A stretch of DNA of 64,000 nt from a virus. Below are positions 19,790 through 28,996 of this stretch, piece by piece. The translations under genes and the position numbers were made by a program. The notes beneath the pieces are model-generated. The model was given only the letters and a program-made list of their open reading frames with translations, was not told the DNA's origin and searched no databases. Numbering within the stretch: the first letter of the stretch is position 1; the number at the start of each line of letters is the position of its first letter. The DNA is taken from positions 62,001-126,000 of IMG/VR virus record IMGVR_UViG_3300036770_003021. The stretch is one strand, 5' to 3'.

Positions 19790-20488
19790 CTATGTATTCA
19801 ATAAATAATAACCCAAACCATAAGTACCACGGTTTTCTACAGTATCTTTACTCCCAGTCGTAAATTCATAACTATTAATAAAATAAGTACCGCCTAGTAT
19901 TAAGTTGTGATTTCCGTCATCTTCTATATTTGAAACTATATCGCCGGATTGATTGTATATTACCACAGAATTTCTTTTTATGCCATCGCCCGTCTGAGAA
20001 ACAGACAATTTATATAAAGAAAAATCATTTGTCAAATCTAGTTTAGTTCTTTGATTGTCGTAATCATCAAATCCAAAGATATTATAACTGTTATTATAGT
20101 CGTTATAATACATCTTATCTACGGTATTATAAACTTGACCTTTATACGTACCATTAACATTTACAGGATTGACAACAGGATTCCATTTAGCACTTGAAGA
20201 TGGATAGAAAACAGAACTGGAATTTACATATTTACCCACTGAAAAATCTATCTGAGAAGCCTCTTCAAATTGAGTCATCGATAAATATATATCATCAAAA
20301 TAAACACCTTCACAACTTCCAGATTTATTATTGTCACAAGAAAAATAGGATAGTTGTATTGGAAATACACTATCATCGGTGCCGTCTGTACCAGATAAAA
20401 GATTATTTAAAACGTTATTAAACGTCTTTTCTTTAGAAACAGTAAATCTAGTAACTAATACGTCTTGAGTTTTAAAAAATTTGATCAT
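19790..20488 (-). CDS. Hypothetical tail/baseplate protein
   Basis: A 232-residue Ser/Asn/Tyr-rich protein starting MIKFFKTQDVLVTRF. Unrecognised. Its N-terminus resembles that of the next upstream gene (MIFSKFNNDDIVVGRI), which suggests paralogous attachment domains. The predicted beta-rich, low-complexity sequence and its place among baseplate genes favour a virion protein. A TATTTATA box lies 5 nt before the ATG. Confidence 0.5.
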   Translation of the reverse strand: MIKFFKTQDVLVTRFTVSKEKTFNNVLNNLLSGTDGTDDSVFPIQLSYFSCDNNKSGSCEGVYFDDIYLSMTQFEEASQIDFSVGKYVNSSSVFYPSSSAKWNPVVNPVNVNGTYKGQVYNTVDKMYYNDYNNSYNIFGFDDYDNQRTKLDLTNDFSLYKLSVSQTGDGIKRNSVVIYNQSGDIVSNIEDDGNHNLILGGTYFINSYEFTTGSKDTVENRGTYGLGYYLLNT

Positions 20489-20493
20489 TCTAT

Positions 20494-20501
20494 TATAAAT
20501 A
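20494..20501 (-). promoter_or_regulatory. TATTTATA box, candidate late promoter
   Basis: The minus-strand octamer lies 5 nt before the ATG at 20488. Confidence 0.5.
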
Positions 20502-20524
20502 GAATAAAAACAAACTATTATAGA

Positions 20525-21643
20525 TTAGAAATCTATTCTCACCTTAATTAGTAACTCATTATCAAATGATTTCATCGTTGGTTGACTAATTTTACCAATT
20601 GCTAACAGTTCATTATTATCATTATACAAACCAACTGAAGTAATATAGGTTCGTGGATTATTAATTAAATCTTGATAGATAATAGTTCCTTTAGTCAAGC
20701 CATCTGTACCATCTGAAACAAAAGTTGGATTGTTACTATAGTTAAACTCTTTGTTCTTCACACGAACGAAATAATTTGTAGACGGCACAAATTCAGACTT
20801 TCTCACGCCCATCGTTAAATTAGATCTTCTGATTGCGTTATAAAAATCTCTGGTCCATACTTTCCAATATCCACTTCGATTTGTAGAAGTTACACTATTG
20901 GAATAGTTAGCGCGATTCAAAATCTGTTGTCCTGCGGTAATACCCACGTATTTATCTAGATTTATAGCATTAAACACTATAACTCCATTTGATGGATAAA
21001 CCAACCCTATTCCGGCATATACTGGAGATCCATTCTTTAAATAAGGAGTAGCAATACCATTTACAATTGATCCAGAGATCAAATTGTATGAGTTCTGTTG
21101 TTTATTCACTACTTGAGAATCATCAATAAAGGTAAATTTCTTAGGTGCGATTGAGCCACTAAATGTAATTTGTATTTGGCCTGGGTCAATTTGATCCTTG
21201 AATTTATCAGCGGCATAGCTAATTACATAAATTGCTTGGCTTTCAACAGTTTTATCGACGCTTCCAGATGCGAAGGTAAACAAATTGTCGCCTGGTTGTA
21301 AAAGTGTGTTTTTGTATTGAGAGTAAATGACCTTAGTTTCATTGGTCAATACAGGAGTTGAGTAAGTCGTTACGTCAAAACGAGAACTTCCACTATTAGC
21401 ATAGTCACCATATGCAACATCAAAGTATAAGTCTCCGCCGGAATAAATGTCTAAATAATACTGACCGTTTCTTACATCGTATGGACTGGAGCCAGTGAGT
21501 TGATTAGCTTGACCAGTAACACCTGATTGTGTCACAAACGTAGATTGACTAACAAATAAACTACCAGTTCCGAATAAACCAGAAGATACTTGATTAATTC
21601 TACCTACTACGATGTCATCGTTATTAAATTTACTAAATATCAT
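20525..21643 (-). CDS. Hypothetical tail/baseplate protein
   Basis: A 372-residue beta-rich protein starting MIFSKFNNDDIVVGRINQVSS. The C-terminus (ITSVGLYNDNNELLAIGKIS) is close in wording to the end of the beta-propeller gene (TTVGLYSGCDLVAVAKLAQ). This suggests a shared C-terminal domain used for assembly in the same structure. There is no catalytic motif. It is 2 nt from the next gene. Confidence 0.5.
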   Translation of the reverse strand: MIFSKFNNDDIVVGRINQVSSGLFGTGSLFVSQSTFVTQSGVTGQANQLTGSSPYDVRNGQYYLDIYSGGDLYFDVAYGDYANSGSSRFDVTTYSTPVLTNETKVIYSQYKNTLLQPGDNLFTFASGSVDKTVESQAIYVISYAADKFKDQIDPGQIQITFSGSIAPKKFTFIDDSQVVNKQQNSYNLISGSIVNGIATPYLKNGSPVYAGIGLVYPSNGVIVFNAINLDKYVGITAGQQILNRANYSNSVTSTNRSGYWKVWTRDFYNAIRRSNLTMGVRKSEFVPSTNYFVRVKNKEFNYSNNPTFVSDGTDGLTKGTIIYQDLINNPRTYITSVGLYNDNNELLAIGKISQPTMKSFDNELLIKVRIDF

Positions 21644-21645
21644 AA

Positions 21646-22287
21646 TTATGTTGTTGTTGGAACTTTAACTGTCACTGTAATTGATGTATTACCGCCACTT
21701 TCATTTCCAATAATTGTAATATTAGTGGTTGTGGTTTTAGACAATCCTGCGTTTGGTACAAATCTAAATTTATTACCAACAACTACTTGTGATGTTTGTG
21801 AAGTTAGATCTCCTGAGAAAGTAGGAATTGTGGCACTTGTTGAATTTAAACTATTTGTTTCGGTCACAATCAAAGTTCCAACGTTCTTATTGGCCAAAAT
21901 GGCTGTATATCCAAGTGTAACATTATAAGTTGGATTTGTACTTGGACTAATTAAACTTTCCCCAGTATAGTCTCTTGGAACAGTGATTTCTGAGATATTC
22001 AAGATAATAGTAGGTACAGATGTTACACCATCGTTTAGAGTTACCAACTTATACTTCATTGACTGTGATTCATCAGTAATAGGTTCTTGAATTGGAGTGT
22101 TACGAATTGCAATGTCGTAATATGCACTGCCTAGTGGATGATTTGGATTGAATTGAGTATAGTCAATTTCATCATCCGCCAAAGCAAAGGCTGTGATATT
22201 CAAACCGCCTGTTTTTGCGAGTATTTCTCTTCCCTTTTTAGTCAATACAGCATTCACTGTAAGAATGTTGTTATTTAAATATGCCAT
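21646..22287 (-). CDS. Hypothetical tail protein with an Ig-like, Thr/Ser-rich C-terminal half
   Basis: A 213-residue protein. The N-terminal half (LTKKGREILAKTGGLNITAFALADDEIDY) resembles the attachment domain at the base of phage tail fibres or baseplate proteins. The C-terminal half is Thr/Ser/Val-rich and reads as an Ig-like beta sandwich. Function inferred from composition and neighbours. Confidence 0.5.
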   Translation of the reverse strand: MAYLNNNILTVNAVLTKKGREILAKTGGLNITAFALADDEIDYTQFNPNHPLGSAYYDIAIRNTPIQEPITDESQSMKYKLVTLNDGVTSVPTIILNISEITVPRDYTGESLISPSTNPTYNVTLGYTAILANKNVGTLIVTETNSLNSTSATIPTFSGDLTSQTSQVVVGNKFRFVPNAGLSKTTTTNITIIGNESGGNTSITVTVKVPTTT

Positions 22288-22333
22288 ATATAATAATTAT
22301 TGATAAGTTTTAAATTTTACTCAAAAATATGAA

Positions 22334-25300
22334 TTATAAATTCATTATGTATCTTTCCAAACTTGCACTGGTCTGTAAAGAAGCTGTTAGTGGTAGTTGT
22401 GTAAACAATGAATCTGGACTTCCTATAGAACCAGTTGTATCACCATAAGCAGGTGCATTGTTGGTTTCTATATTCAAACTTAAAAATCCAGGTATTGTTA
22501 TAACTGGTTCACTTCCGTTTGTAATACCACTTCTGTCTACGGTACTATTTTTATCATTTTTACCCTTTGTATAAGTATAATATGTGATATTACCGCCATT
22601 ATTTAATTTTAGTCCGTTTACCAGTTGTGTTTTGGAACTGCTTAACGCTTGATACTGTGTTCTACTACCGACAAATGAGAATTTACTCAAATGTCTATTG
22701 GAATATCCACTATTAAAAGCATCGCCTTTATAGTAATTTTTTAAGTATTTACTTCCTGTGACAGACCCAGATCCAATAACTTGAACTTCATTGAACGAAG
22801 AGGTAAATGTTACCACAAATCCAGTGTTATTAACAGATTGATAATAATCTTTTTTGCCTACATTAACTGTATCACGTACATTATATCCATTTGAATCAAC
22901 ATATACGTACTTTCCATATTTTGCGTAAATAAAATCACGACTATCTATTACGTCTTTTATTTCAAGACGGGAATAATTATAAGTATTTTGATCTTGGGTG
23001 ATATCGTTAACACGTGAACTGGTTATTATAGTAAAGCTAGATGTATTGTTTGTGTTTAACAAGGACGATGTAAATGATGCTTTATTGTTAAAGTACAAAT
23101 CAAATTGGTTGTTTGTTACGAATTCTACGTCTCTGTAGTTAAATTTTTTACGTTCAAATAAACTTGGTTCCAATAGAACACCTGTTAATAAATTAGATCT
23201 TGCTGGTTTTAACTTACTTACGACATCAAATATTGAAAAGTCGATATAAAATTTGTATGTACTGTAAAATTCTTGAGGGTATATGTATTTCTCATTTATT
23301 TTACCAAACTCACGTTGTAATGTGTCCAACCCAACATAATTTTGTTTAGTTAAGTTTTCTGGCTCACCAATGATATCAGCTATACCATCCAACCCTATGA
23401 AATTCTCTATTTTTTGATTTAAATAATTATATGGACTTATGAAAAATCCAGAGAGTATTGAATCATCACCCAAGTTATCTTGAATTCTGGTAGAATAATC
23501 ATAAGGAGTAAGATTAGATAAAGCAGTCTCTGTTATTTTATTTATCTTGCTATTGATCTTATAGTTAGGACCAAAGTTGTTAGTATTAACAGTTTGTTTT
23601 ATATTAATCTTATCAAACTGATATGGAAATTCGTCTATTAATACATTTGAACAAGTTGGGTAACTAAAATACTTTTCTTTTTGTCCAAAATTATATGCAT
23701 TGAATTGAGTTTGATAATAAATGTTTTGATTATCTACTGTTTTACTAATAGAACTAGGTGAATATAAATTCACAGGAGTATCAAAACTCCACAAATAAAA
23801 CAAATTGGAATAAACATTTTCTTTATCTGGAATTGATATTGAATCCAAGTTATATGAATGTTCATCGAAATATTGATTATCAAGAGGATCTCTTAAAACT
23901 TTTATTTTATCTAGATTTCCTATAAATGACACAGATGATGAATAATTGCCAATATAATAACTTCCCGAAGAAAAGTTTTTATTTACAGTATGACTTATAA
24001 CTTTACGTTTTGTTGCTGAAAAGTTTTTGGTACTTCCATCATATTGATTTGTAGACAAACTATAAATATATGGAATCAATTCTTTGGTGGAGTTAACGTA
24101 GTATGATGAAGTTAGTGTTGTTTTCTGTGAAGCTAATGTTACAAAATCTCCATCGTCTTCTATTACAAAGTCACCATCGTCTTCTATAATAAACGGTGTA
24201 ATTTGATTTGTAATCTTGCTTGAACTTACATTTAATTTGTCAAAATCTCCTGGCACAGGCTCACGCTTTAACATCACTGTAAAAATTTCCCCGTTTAATA
24301 GAGGTAACTCATTTAATGTTAAACTTGAAGTTGTATTTCCCAATTCGTATGGGTGAATTTCAAATACCAACTGACCTGAATTAACTTGCTTTGATTTTTT
24401 AATGTATAAATCCCAATCAGATTTTTTATTTCTGTATTTGGACATCAATTTGATCTTATCTCCAAAGTCATAGTTTGTAGATTTGAATCTAAAAGAAAAT
24501 TCAATTGTAGATATACCATTAAATCGGGAAGTATATTCAGTGCTACTAGTAAAAGTATTGATATTAGATCCCGAAGCATAATAACTACTGGTTGTGTAAA
24601 CAAAGTCACTGCTTGTATGTTCAAAATTCAAGAAATTGTTTTCCTTGAAATCGGTCATATAGATTATGTCATCGTAAACAAAGTAATTATCACGGTTTGA
24701 AAAAGCATCTGCGCTTCCATATTCTCTGGTAGTTATTATTCCAGCTGGAATTCCAAACATAGTTCGGATCATTTCGAATGAATTTACAGTTCCTTTGGAT
24801 TTATAAACAGAAGAAATGTTATTGGCAAATCTGTTTAATATAGATTTTGCGTAATCAAAATAAGAAGAAGAACTATACCCAGCAATATCTTGATTATTAA
24901 AATATAATTGATTCAAATCACTTTGAGTAAACTTATCAATATCAATATTCCAACTAAAACTATTGAGTAGTTCGTCTATATAATTTTTTGGGTAATAATT
25001 TGAATCGTTATTTGAAATTGGATATGACTTAGGAAACTTCTTTATAAACACCAAGATGTTATCAAAAAAATGTCCCACCATTGCTGTAAATTTAATATAA
25101 TCAGCGGAATCGGAATCTTCCTTTACATATGCCGGAAGTTGATACACCAAGCTATTATAGTTGTCTGAATCATATACAATAGCTTCTTCAATTTTATCAT
25201 CTATACTAGATGAGTTAAAAAACAAATAAGACTCATATTCATCAAATGTATCCAACAAAGCAATTTGTTGAGCAGTTTTTTGGCTAACTAGCTCTCCATA

Positions 25301-26848
25301 TGAAGAAGAAATTATACCACTTGTATTTAAAGATGATGTAATCGTAGACTTTTTAATATAGTCAAGTTGATTATAATCTTTAATCTTATTCTTAGCTATT
25401 TTAGTGCGTAGTTCGGCAGAAGAATAATTGATGAAATTATTAAAATCTGTATAATCGATATATAAATCATTATACTTTTCTTTCAATCTTATTTTGGATT
25501 TATCTAGTGTGAAAGAATCGTTGCCATCATATTTTTCTGTAGAAGGACTGACTTTAGATATTTGTACATCAAAGTTTATGTCATTTAAAAATACCTTTCT
25601 TGATATCTTTGAAGAAAACAAGTTAACTTTGAAATAAAGAGGAGCAATTGAAATATTTGATATCCAACAAGTGGTTTTTACATTATATTGTAAAGGTAAA
25701 GGCGCATCTAGTTTTACTTGTACATTAACTGCGCCATCAGTTGGATTTAAATAATTTGTATGAGTTAAAATCTTGATCAAATTGCCATTATCAAAATTTA
25801 AAGCATTTTTATAAAGACCGTAGTATTTGATTCGGTAATTTTCTAACAATTTAGTTACATTGGGCAATATCCAATCTGTATAAATTGTTTGTTCAAATAA
25901 ACCAAGTATGTTTTGTAGATCAATGTCATTTATAGAACTCTTTTGTAATATTCTATCTTGAGATACCTTTAATGTGATAATTCTAAATGATTCCAATACT
26001 TCAGCTTCTGTAAACTCTGTATTGTTGTAAGTGTAAATGAAATTATTGATTTGTTCTTGAACACCTGTAAATTTGTTTGTTTGTAAAATTGTTGAATCTG
26101 TATCACCGTTCAACTTAATAATACTATTATATCCAACATATGTTGAATTAACAAACTCTTGTAGTTCTGCTTCACTTTTTAGACCCAACTTCAAACAGAT
26201 GTCTGTGTAGTTGTATTTGTCTTTGTTAGATAGAAAATCTTTTTCAATTGGATTATTATTAATGATTGCAGTTAAGTCTTGATAAATTCTCAACAACAAA
26301 TATTTTTTATCCGCGAATGTTGAAATTTTAATTGCGTCTAATCTAGATGTTTCATTCTTATTTACATCAAATGCGTAAGATAAACGTATCTCAGTTCTAC
26401 TAGGAGATATTTCTTTTATAACCAATCTATTTGTTGGATTACCGGCTATATTTCTAACTGGGTTATACAACAAATAATATAAACCAGGACCAACTCCATT
26501 TACATTTAAGTCGAATTGTGGATGTAATAGAATATCGTTTTTGTACGATACCACATTCGTAAATGGGTTTGCAAATCTATATGATCTTAATACGTTATTA
26601 ATGTCTCTGTAACTACCTTGCAATACAGAATATGTTACAGATGGAACTACTCTGTTGAAATTTATAAGTTGTTGGTTATTATTATACAGTGTAAATTCAA
26701 ACAAATCATCATCGGATTCACCGTAAAATATATCCTCACTGATTAGTTGTTGTTCGTATAAAGCCTGTAAATCAGTGGAAAAATAAGATGCGCTTGTAAG
26801 ACCCTTATTTAAATCGTTATCATTTATTGTTAAATAGTCGTAAGGCAT
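22334..26848 (-). CDS. Giant baseplate structural protein
   Basis: A 1,504-residue protein, the largest in the window. It probably fills the place of a T4 gp7/gp10-type wedge protein, judged from position between tail genes and the gp6/gp25-like genes, not from a motif. Residues ~800-880 (FNGISTIEFSFRFKS and LVFEIHPYE) look like a concanavalin/LamG-type domain. The segment KGTVNSFEMIRTMFGIP is a stretch I associate with large myovirus baseplate proteins. A short tandem duplication is present: IEDDGDFV is repeated immediately, encoded near 24150-24190. Confidence 0.6.
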   Translation of the reverse strand: MPYDYLTINDNDLNKGLTSASYFSTDLQALYEQQLISEDIFYGESDDDLFEFTLYNNNQQLINFNRVVPSVTYSVLQGSYRDINNVLRSYRFANPFTNVVSYKNDILLHPQFDLNVNGVGPGLYYLLYNPVRNIAGNPTNRLVIKEISPSRTEIRLSYAFDVNKNETSRLDAIKISTFADKKYLLLRIYQDLTAIINNNPIEKDFLSNKDKYNYTDICLKLGLKSEAELQEFVNSTYVGYNSIIKLNGDTDSTILQTNKFTGVQEQINNFIYTYNNTEFTEAEVLESFRIITLKVSQDRILQKSSINDIDLQNILGLFEQTIYTDWILPNVTKLLENYRIKYYGLYKNALNFDNGNLIKILTHTNYLNPTDGAVNVQVKLDAPLPLQYNVKTTCWISNISIAPLYFKVNLFSSKISRKVFLNDINFDVQISKVSPSTEKYDGNDSFTLDKSKIRLKEKYNDLYIDYTDFNNFINYSSAELRTKIAKNKIKDYNQLDYIKKSTITSSLNTSGIISSSYGELVSQKTAQQIALLDTFDEYESYLFFNSSSIDDKIEEAIVYDSDNYNSLVYQLPAYVKEDSDSADYIKFTAMVGHFFDNILVFIKKFPKSYPISNNDSNYYPKNYIDELLNSFSWNIDIDKFTQSDLNQLYFNNQDIAGYSSSSYFDYAKSILNRFANNISSVYKSKGTVNSFEMIRTMFGIPAGIITTREYGSADAFSNRDNYFVYDDIIYMTDFKENNFLNFEHTSSDFVYTTSSYYASGSNINTFTSSTEYTSRFNGISTIEFSFRFKSTNYDFGDKIKLMSKYRNKKSDWDLYIKKSKQVNSGQLVFEIHPYELGNTTSSLTLNELPLLNGEIFTVMLKREPVPGDFDKLNVSSSKITNQITPFIIEDDGDFVIEDDGDFVTLASQKTTLTSSYYVNSTKELIPYIYSLSTNQYDGSTKNFSATKRKVISHTVNKNFSSGSYYIGNYSSSVSFIGNLDKIKVLRDPLDNQYFDEHSYNLDSISIPDKENVYSNLFYLWSFDTPVNLYSPSSISKTVDNQNIYYQTQFNAYNFGQKEKYFSYPTCSNVLIDEFPYQFDKINIKQTVNTNNFGPNYKINSKINKITETALSNLTPYDYSTRIQDNLGDDSILSGFFISPYNYLNQKIENFIGLDGIADIIGEPENLTKQNYVGLDTLQREFGKINEKYIYPQEFYSTYKFYIDFSIFDVVSKLKPARSNLLTGVLLEPSLFERKKFNYRDVEFVTNNQFDLYFNNKASFTSSLLNTNNTSSFTIITSSRVNDITQDQNTYNYSRLEIKDVIDSRDFIYAKYGKYVYVDSNGYNVRDTVNVGKKDYYQSVNNTGFVVTFTSSFNEVQVIGSGSVTGSKYLKNYYKGDAFNSGYSNRHLSKFSFVGSRTQYQALSSSKTQLVNGLKLNNGGNITYYTYTKGKNDKNSTVDRSGITNGSEPVITIPGFLSLNIETNNAPAYGDTTGSIGSPDSLFTQLPLTASLQTSASLERYIMNL

Positions 26849-26849
26849 A

Positions 26850-27326
26850 TCAAGAAGTTAATGGTAAAAATGGGTAATCATCATCGAAATCCGAAGCAAC
26901 TTTTCCTTGTCCCAATTGGATTCGTAAACCAATAATTTGGTTTTTCATAGCTGCAATAACTTGTTTATCGTCATTGTTTTCGTATTTTTCTACTAATTCA
27001 TTTACCGTTTGATTTAAAATTCTGTTCTCGACCAGCACGTTATTATATTGTGTTATAACATCTGTTAAATTTCTCTTTTCTTCAACCGCAGTTGTTTGTA
27101 ATTCAGTAAAATCCGATTGTGAAGTATCAACGATTTTGTTTTCATTATATAAAAAACTTTTTATTGGTACTTTTATATAGTTGTATTTACCTTCAAGCGA
27201 CTGTGATATGTTATAAACCAATTGATCATTTCCAAAATCATCAAAATTGTTTTGGAAAGTACCAAAGTCTTTAAATGTTTGTACATCACTTAAAGATACA
27301 TTATATACTAATGGTATATTTGCCAT
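26850..27326 (-). CDS. Small coiled-coil tail protein
   Basis: A 158-residue protein, unrecognised. The C-terminal half (residues 75-140) is a clear heptad coiled coil. It sits 1 nt from its neighbours on both sides between the giant baseplate protein and the DNRLRE protein, so it is likely a baseplate connector or chaperone. Confidence 0.5.
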   Translation of the reverse strand: MANIPLVYNVSLSDVQTFKDFGTFQNNFDDFGNDQLVYNISQSLEGKYNYIKVPIKSFLYNENKIVDTSQSDFTELQTTAVEEKRNLTDVITQYNNVLVENRILNQTVNELVEKYENNDDKQVIAAMKNQIIGLRIQLGQGKVASDFDDDYPFLPLTS

Positions 27327-27327
27327 A

Positions 27328-28995
27328 CTAACGCGTTATTTTAAATATTTTTCCGGTATCAACGATGTCAACTGTCCCATCTTTGTACTCTACCTTAATA
27401 AATACTGTCAAATATCGTTCTTGAGGCAATCCATTTGTATTTAATTTAAAATAATTACCATACGTAGCATCGCAACTTAACTTGGTATAATTATCGAAAT
27501 TAATCAAAACTTCCTCAGACTCAGCATCTTTAACCATATAATATGAAGATGTTGGCAGATACTTAGGAGTAACCATAGCTGGTTGTTGATATGCTTTATT
27601 AAATGTTTTGAGAGGATATTTATCTCTAGCGAACACAAATATTTTAGCAACACTACCAGCTTTATATGTACTATTTAACTGTTGCAATGTAACCAAGTTT
27701 TGTATGGAAGAAGATACTGGTTTTAAACTACCTGTATTAAATACAGTATCATCCCAACCCATATCAATATATGGGCTGTAAATTGTATTGGTATCTTTGC
27801 TGAAAAATTGTAACAGCCCGTTGGTTGGTTGAAGAGGAGGTGTACTTATTTCAAATGAAGTCAATAACATTAGTCCGTTATTTGGAACACATCCACATAA
27901 CCAAGAACGAACGATAGTAGTGATGTCCATTGATATATCACTTTGTTGTCCGTAACTAAATGATTGACTGCAAATTAATCCATTATTTACCAACGAAGGA
28001 AAAGCTGTGGAATTACAGATCCACTTTGGTTTGTTTGTATAAGATGCTGGTACTTTGTAATACCAAGTTCCGCCTTGATTTTGAAAACTAGCACTGGAAT
28101 ATGATGCGGTCAATAAATAATTTACTTGTTGATAACTATTTGTTATTTTACTACCGTACCACAAATTGCTTCCTGAGTAAGATCTATTGTTCCAAGTAGC
28201 TCCCAATTGGGAACCATCGTCGGCATATCTACCATTTCCATTTTCCCAACTCTGACTTATAGGATAAGCATAAATAGAGTAGTTTAGTGGTAGATTTCTC
28301 ATACCACAGGCTTTTAAATTCAACGTAAATTTTAATTTTGAACTACTGATTTCATTTTTAGAGATTGATTGACTTAATGTGGTTAAGTCAAACTTGATCA
28401 TAGTTCTACTAAACTCTGGATAATTAAGATATGTGGCTGTTGATGGACGAGTAAAAGATCCACTATATTGTCCTTTAAAATATCCAGCGAAATTTACCAC
28501 ATCAACATAATAAGATACACTTGAGGTATTTGTGTTAATAATTGATTTAAAACTTGAACTGGAGAAACTACCACTGAAAGATCTGCTTACACAGTTTGAT
28601 CCTGTAATACTTCCTACAAATCTGCCAGATGCGGATATAGCTGATCCGGAAATATAAAGAGATTTTCTAGGAGCAGTAGTAACATTTGATAATCTGCCTG
28701 TGAAATTAGCAATAAATGACGTATTTGGTATTACAGATGAAGTAAGACTATATGCATACCATTTACTACCAGAGTAGATAAATAGTGAAGATGTAGTATA
28801 AGCTAACCATCCATTATTGCCATATGAAGAGGCAGTAAGAGGAGGCGTGTGCCAATTTGGATCTGTATAAACCGTTGTTTTGCCTGAGTTAGAGGCGTAT
28901 ATCTCTAACACTTCGTCCAACCCAAAATTTTTGTTTTGGTATTTGTCGGAATTGTTAATATAAGTGTCTTGAGATGGATAAATAAAAATATGCAT
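27328..28995 (-). CDS. DNRLRE-type beta-sandwich tail protein
   Basis: A 555-residue protein starting MHIFIYPSQDTYINN, with NKNFGLDEVLEIYAS soon after. This opening and the later RTMIKFDLTTL are the pattern of DNRLRE domains, carbohydrate-binding-like sandwiches found on cell-surface proteins. Between them lies a Ser-rich insert of SGS repeats like those in the fibre genes. Likely on the exterior of the baseplate, perhaps binding glycans. No enzyme motif seen. Confidence 0.6.
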   Translation of the reverse strand: MHIFIYPSQDTYINNSDKYQNKNFGLDEVLEIYASNSGKTTVYTDPNWHTPPLTASSYGNNGWLAYTTSSLFIYSGSKWYAYSLTSSVIPNTSFIANFTGRLSNVTTAPRKSLYISGSAISASGRFVGSITGSNCVSRSFSGSFSSSSFKSIINTNTSSVSYYVDVVNFAGYFKGQYSGSFTRPSTATYLNYPEFSRTMIKFDLTTLSQSISKNEISSSKLKFTLNLKACGMRNLPLNYSIYAYPISQSWENGNGRYADDGSQLGATWNNRSYSGSNLWYGSKITNSYQQVNYLLTASYSSASFQNQGGTWYYKVPASYTNKPKWICNSTAFPSLVNNGLICSQSFSYGQQSDISMDITTIVRSWLCGCVPNNGLMLLTSFEISTPPLQPTNGLLQFFSKDTNTIYSPYIDMGWDDTVFNTGSLKPVSSSIQNLVTLQQLNSTYKAGSVAKIFVFARDKYPLKTFNKAYQQPAMVTPKYLPTSSYYMVKDAESEEVLINFDNYTKLSCDATYGNYFKLNTNGLPQERYLTVFIKVEYKDGTVDIVDTGKIFKITR

Positions 28996-28996
28996 A

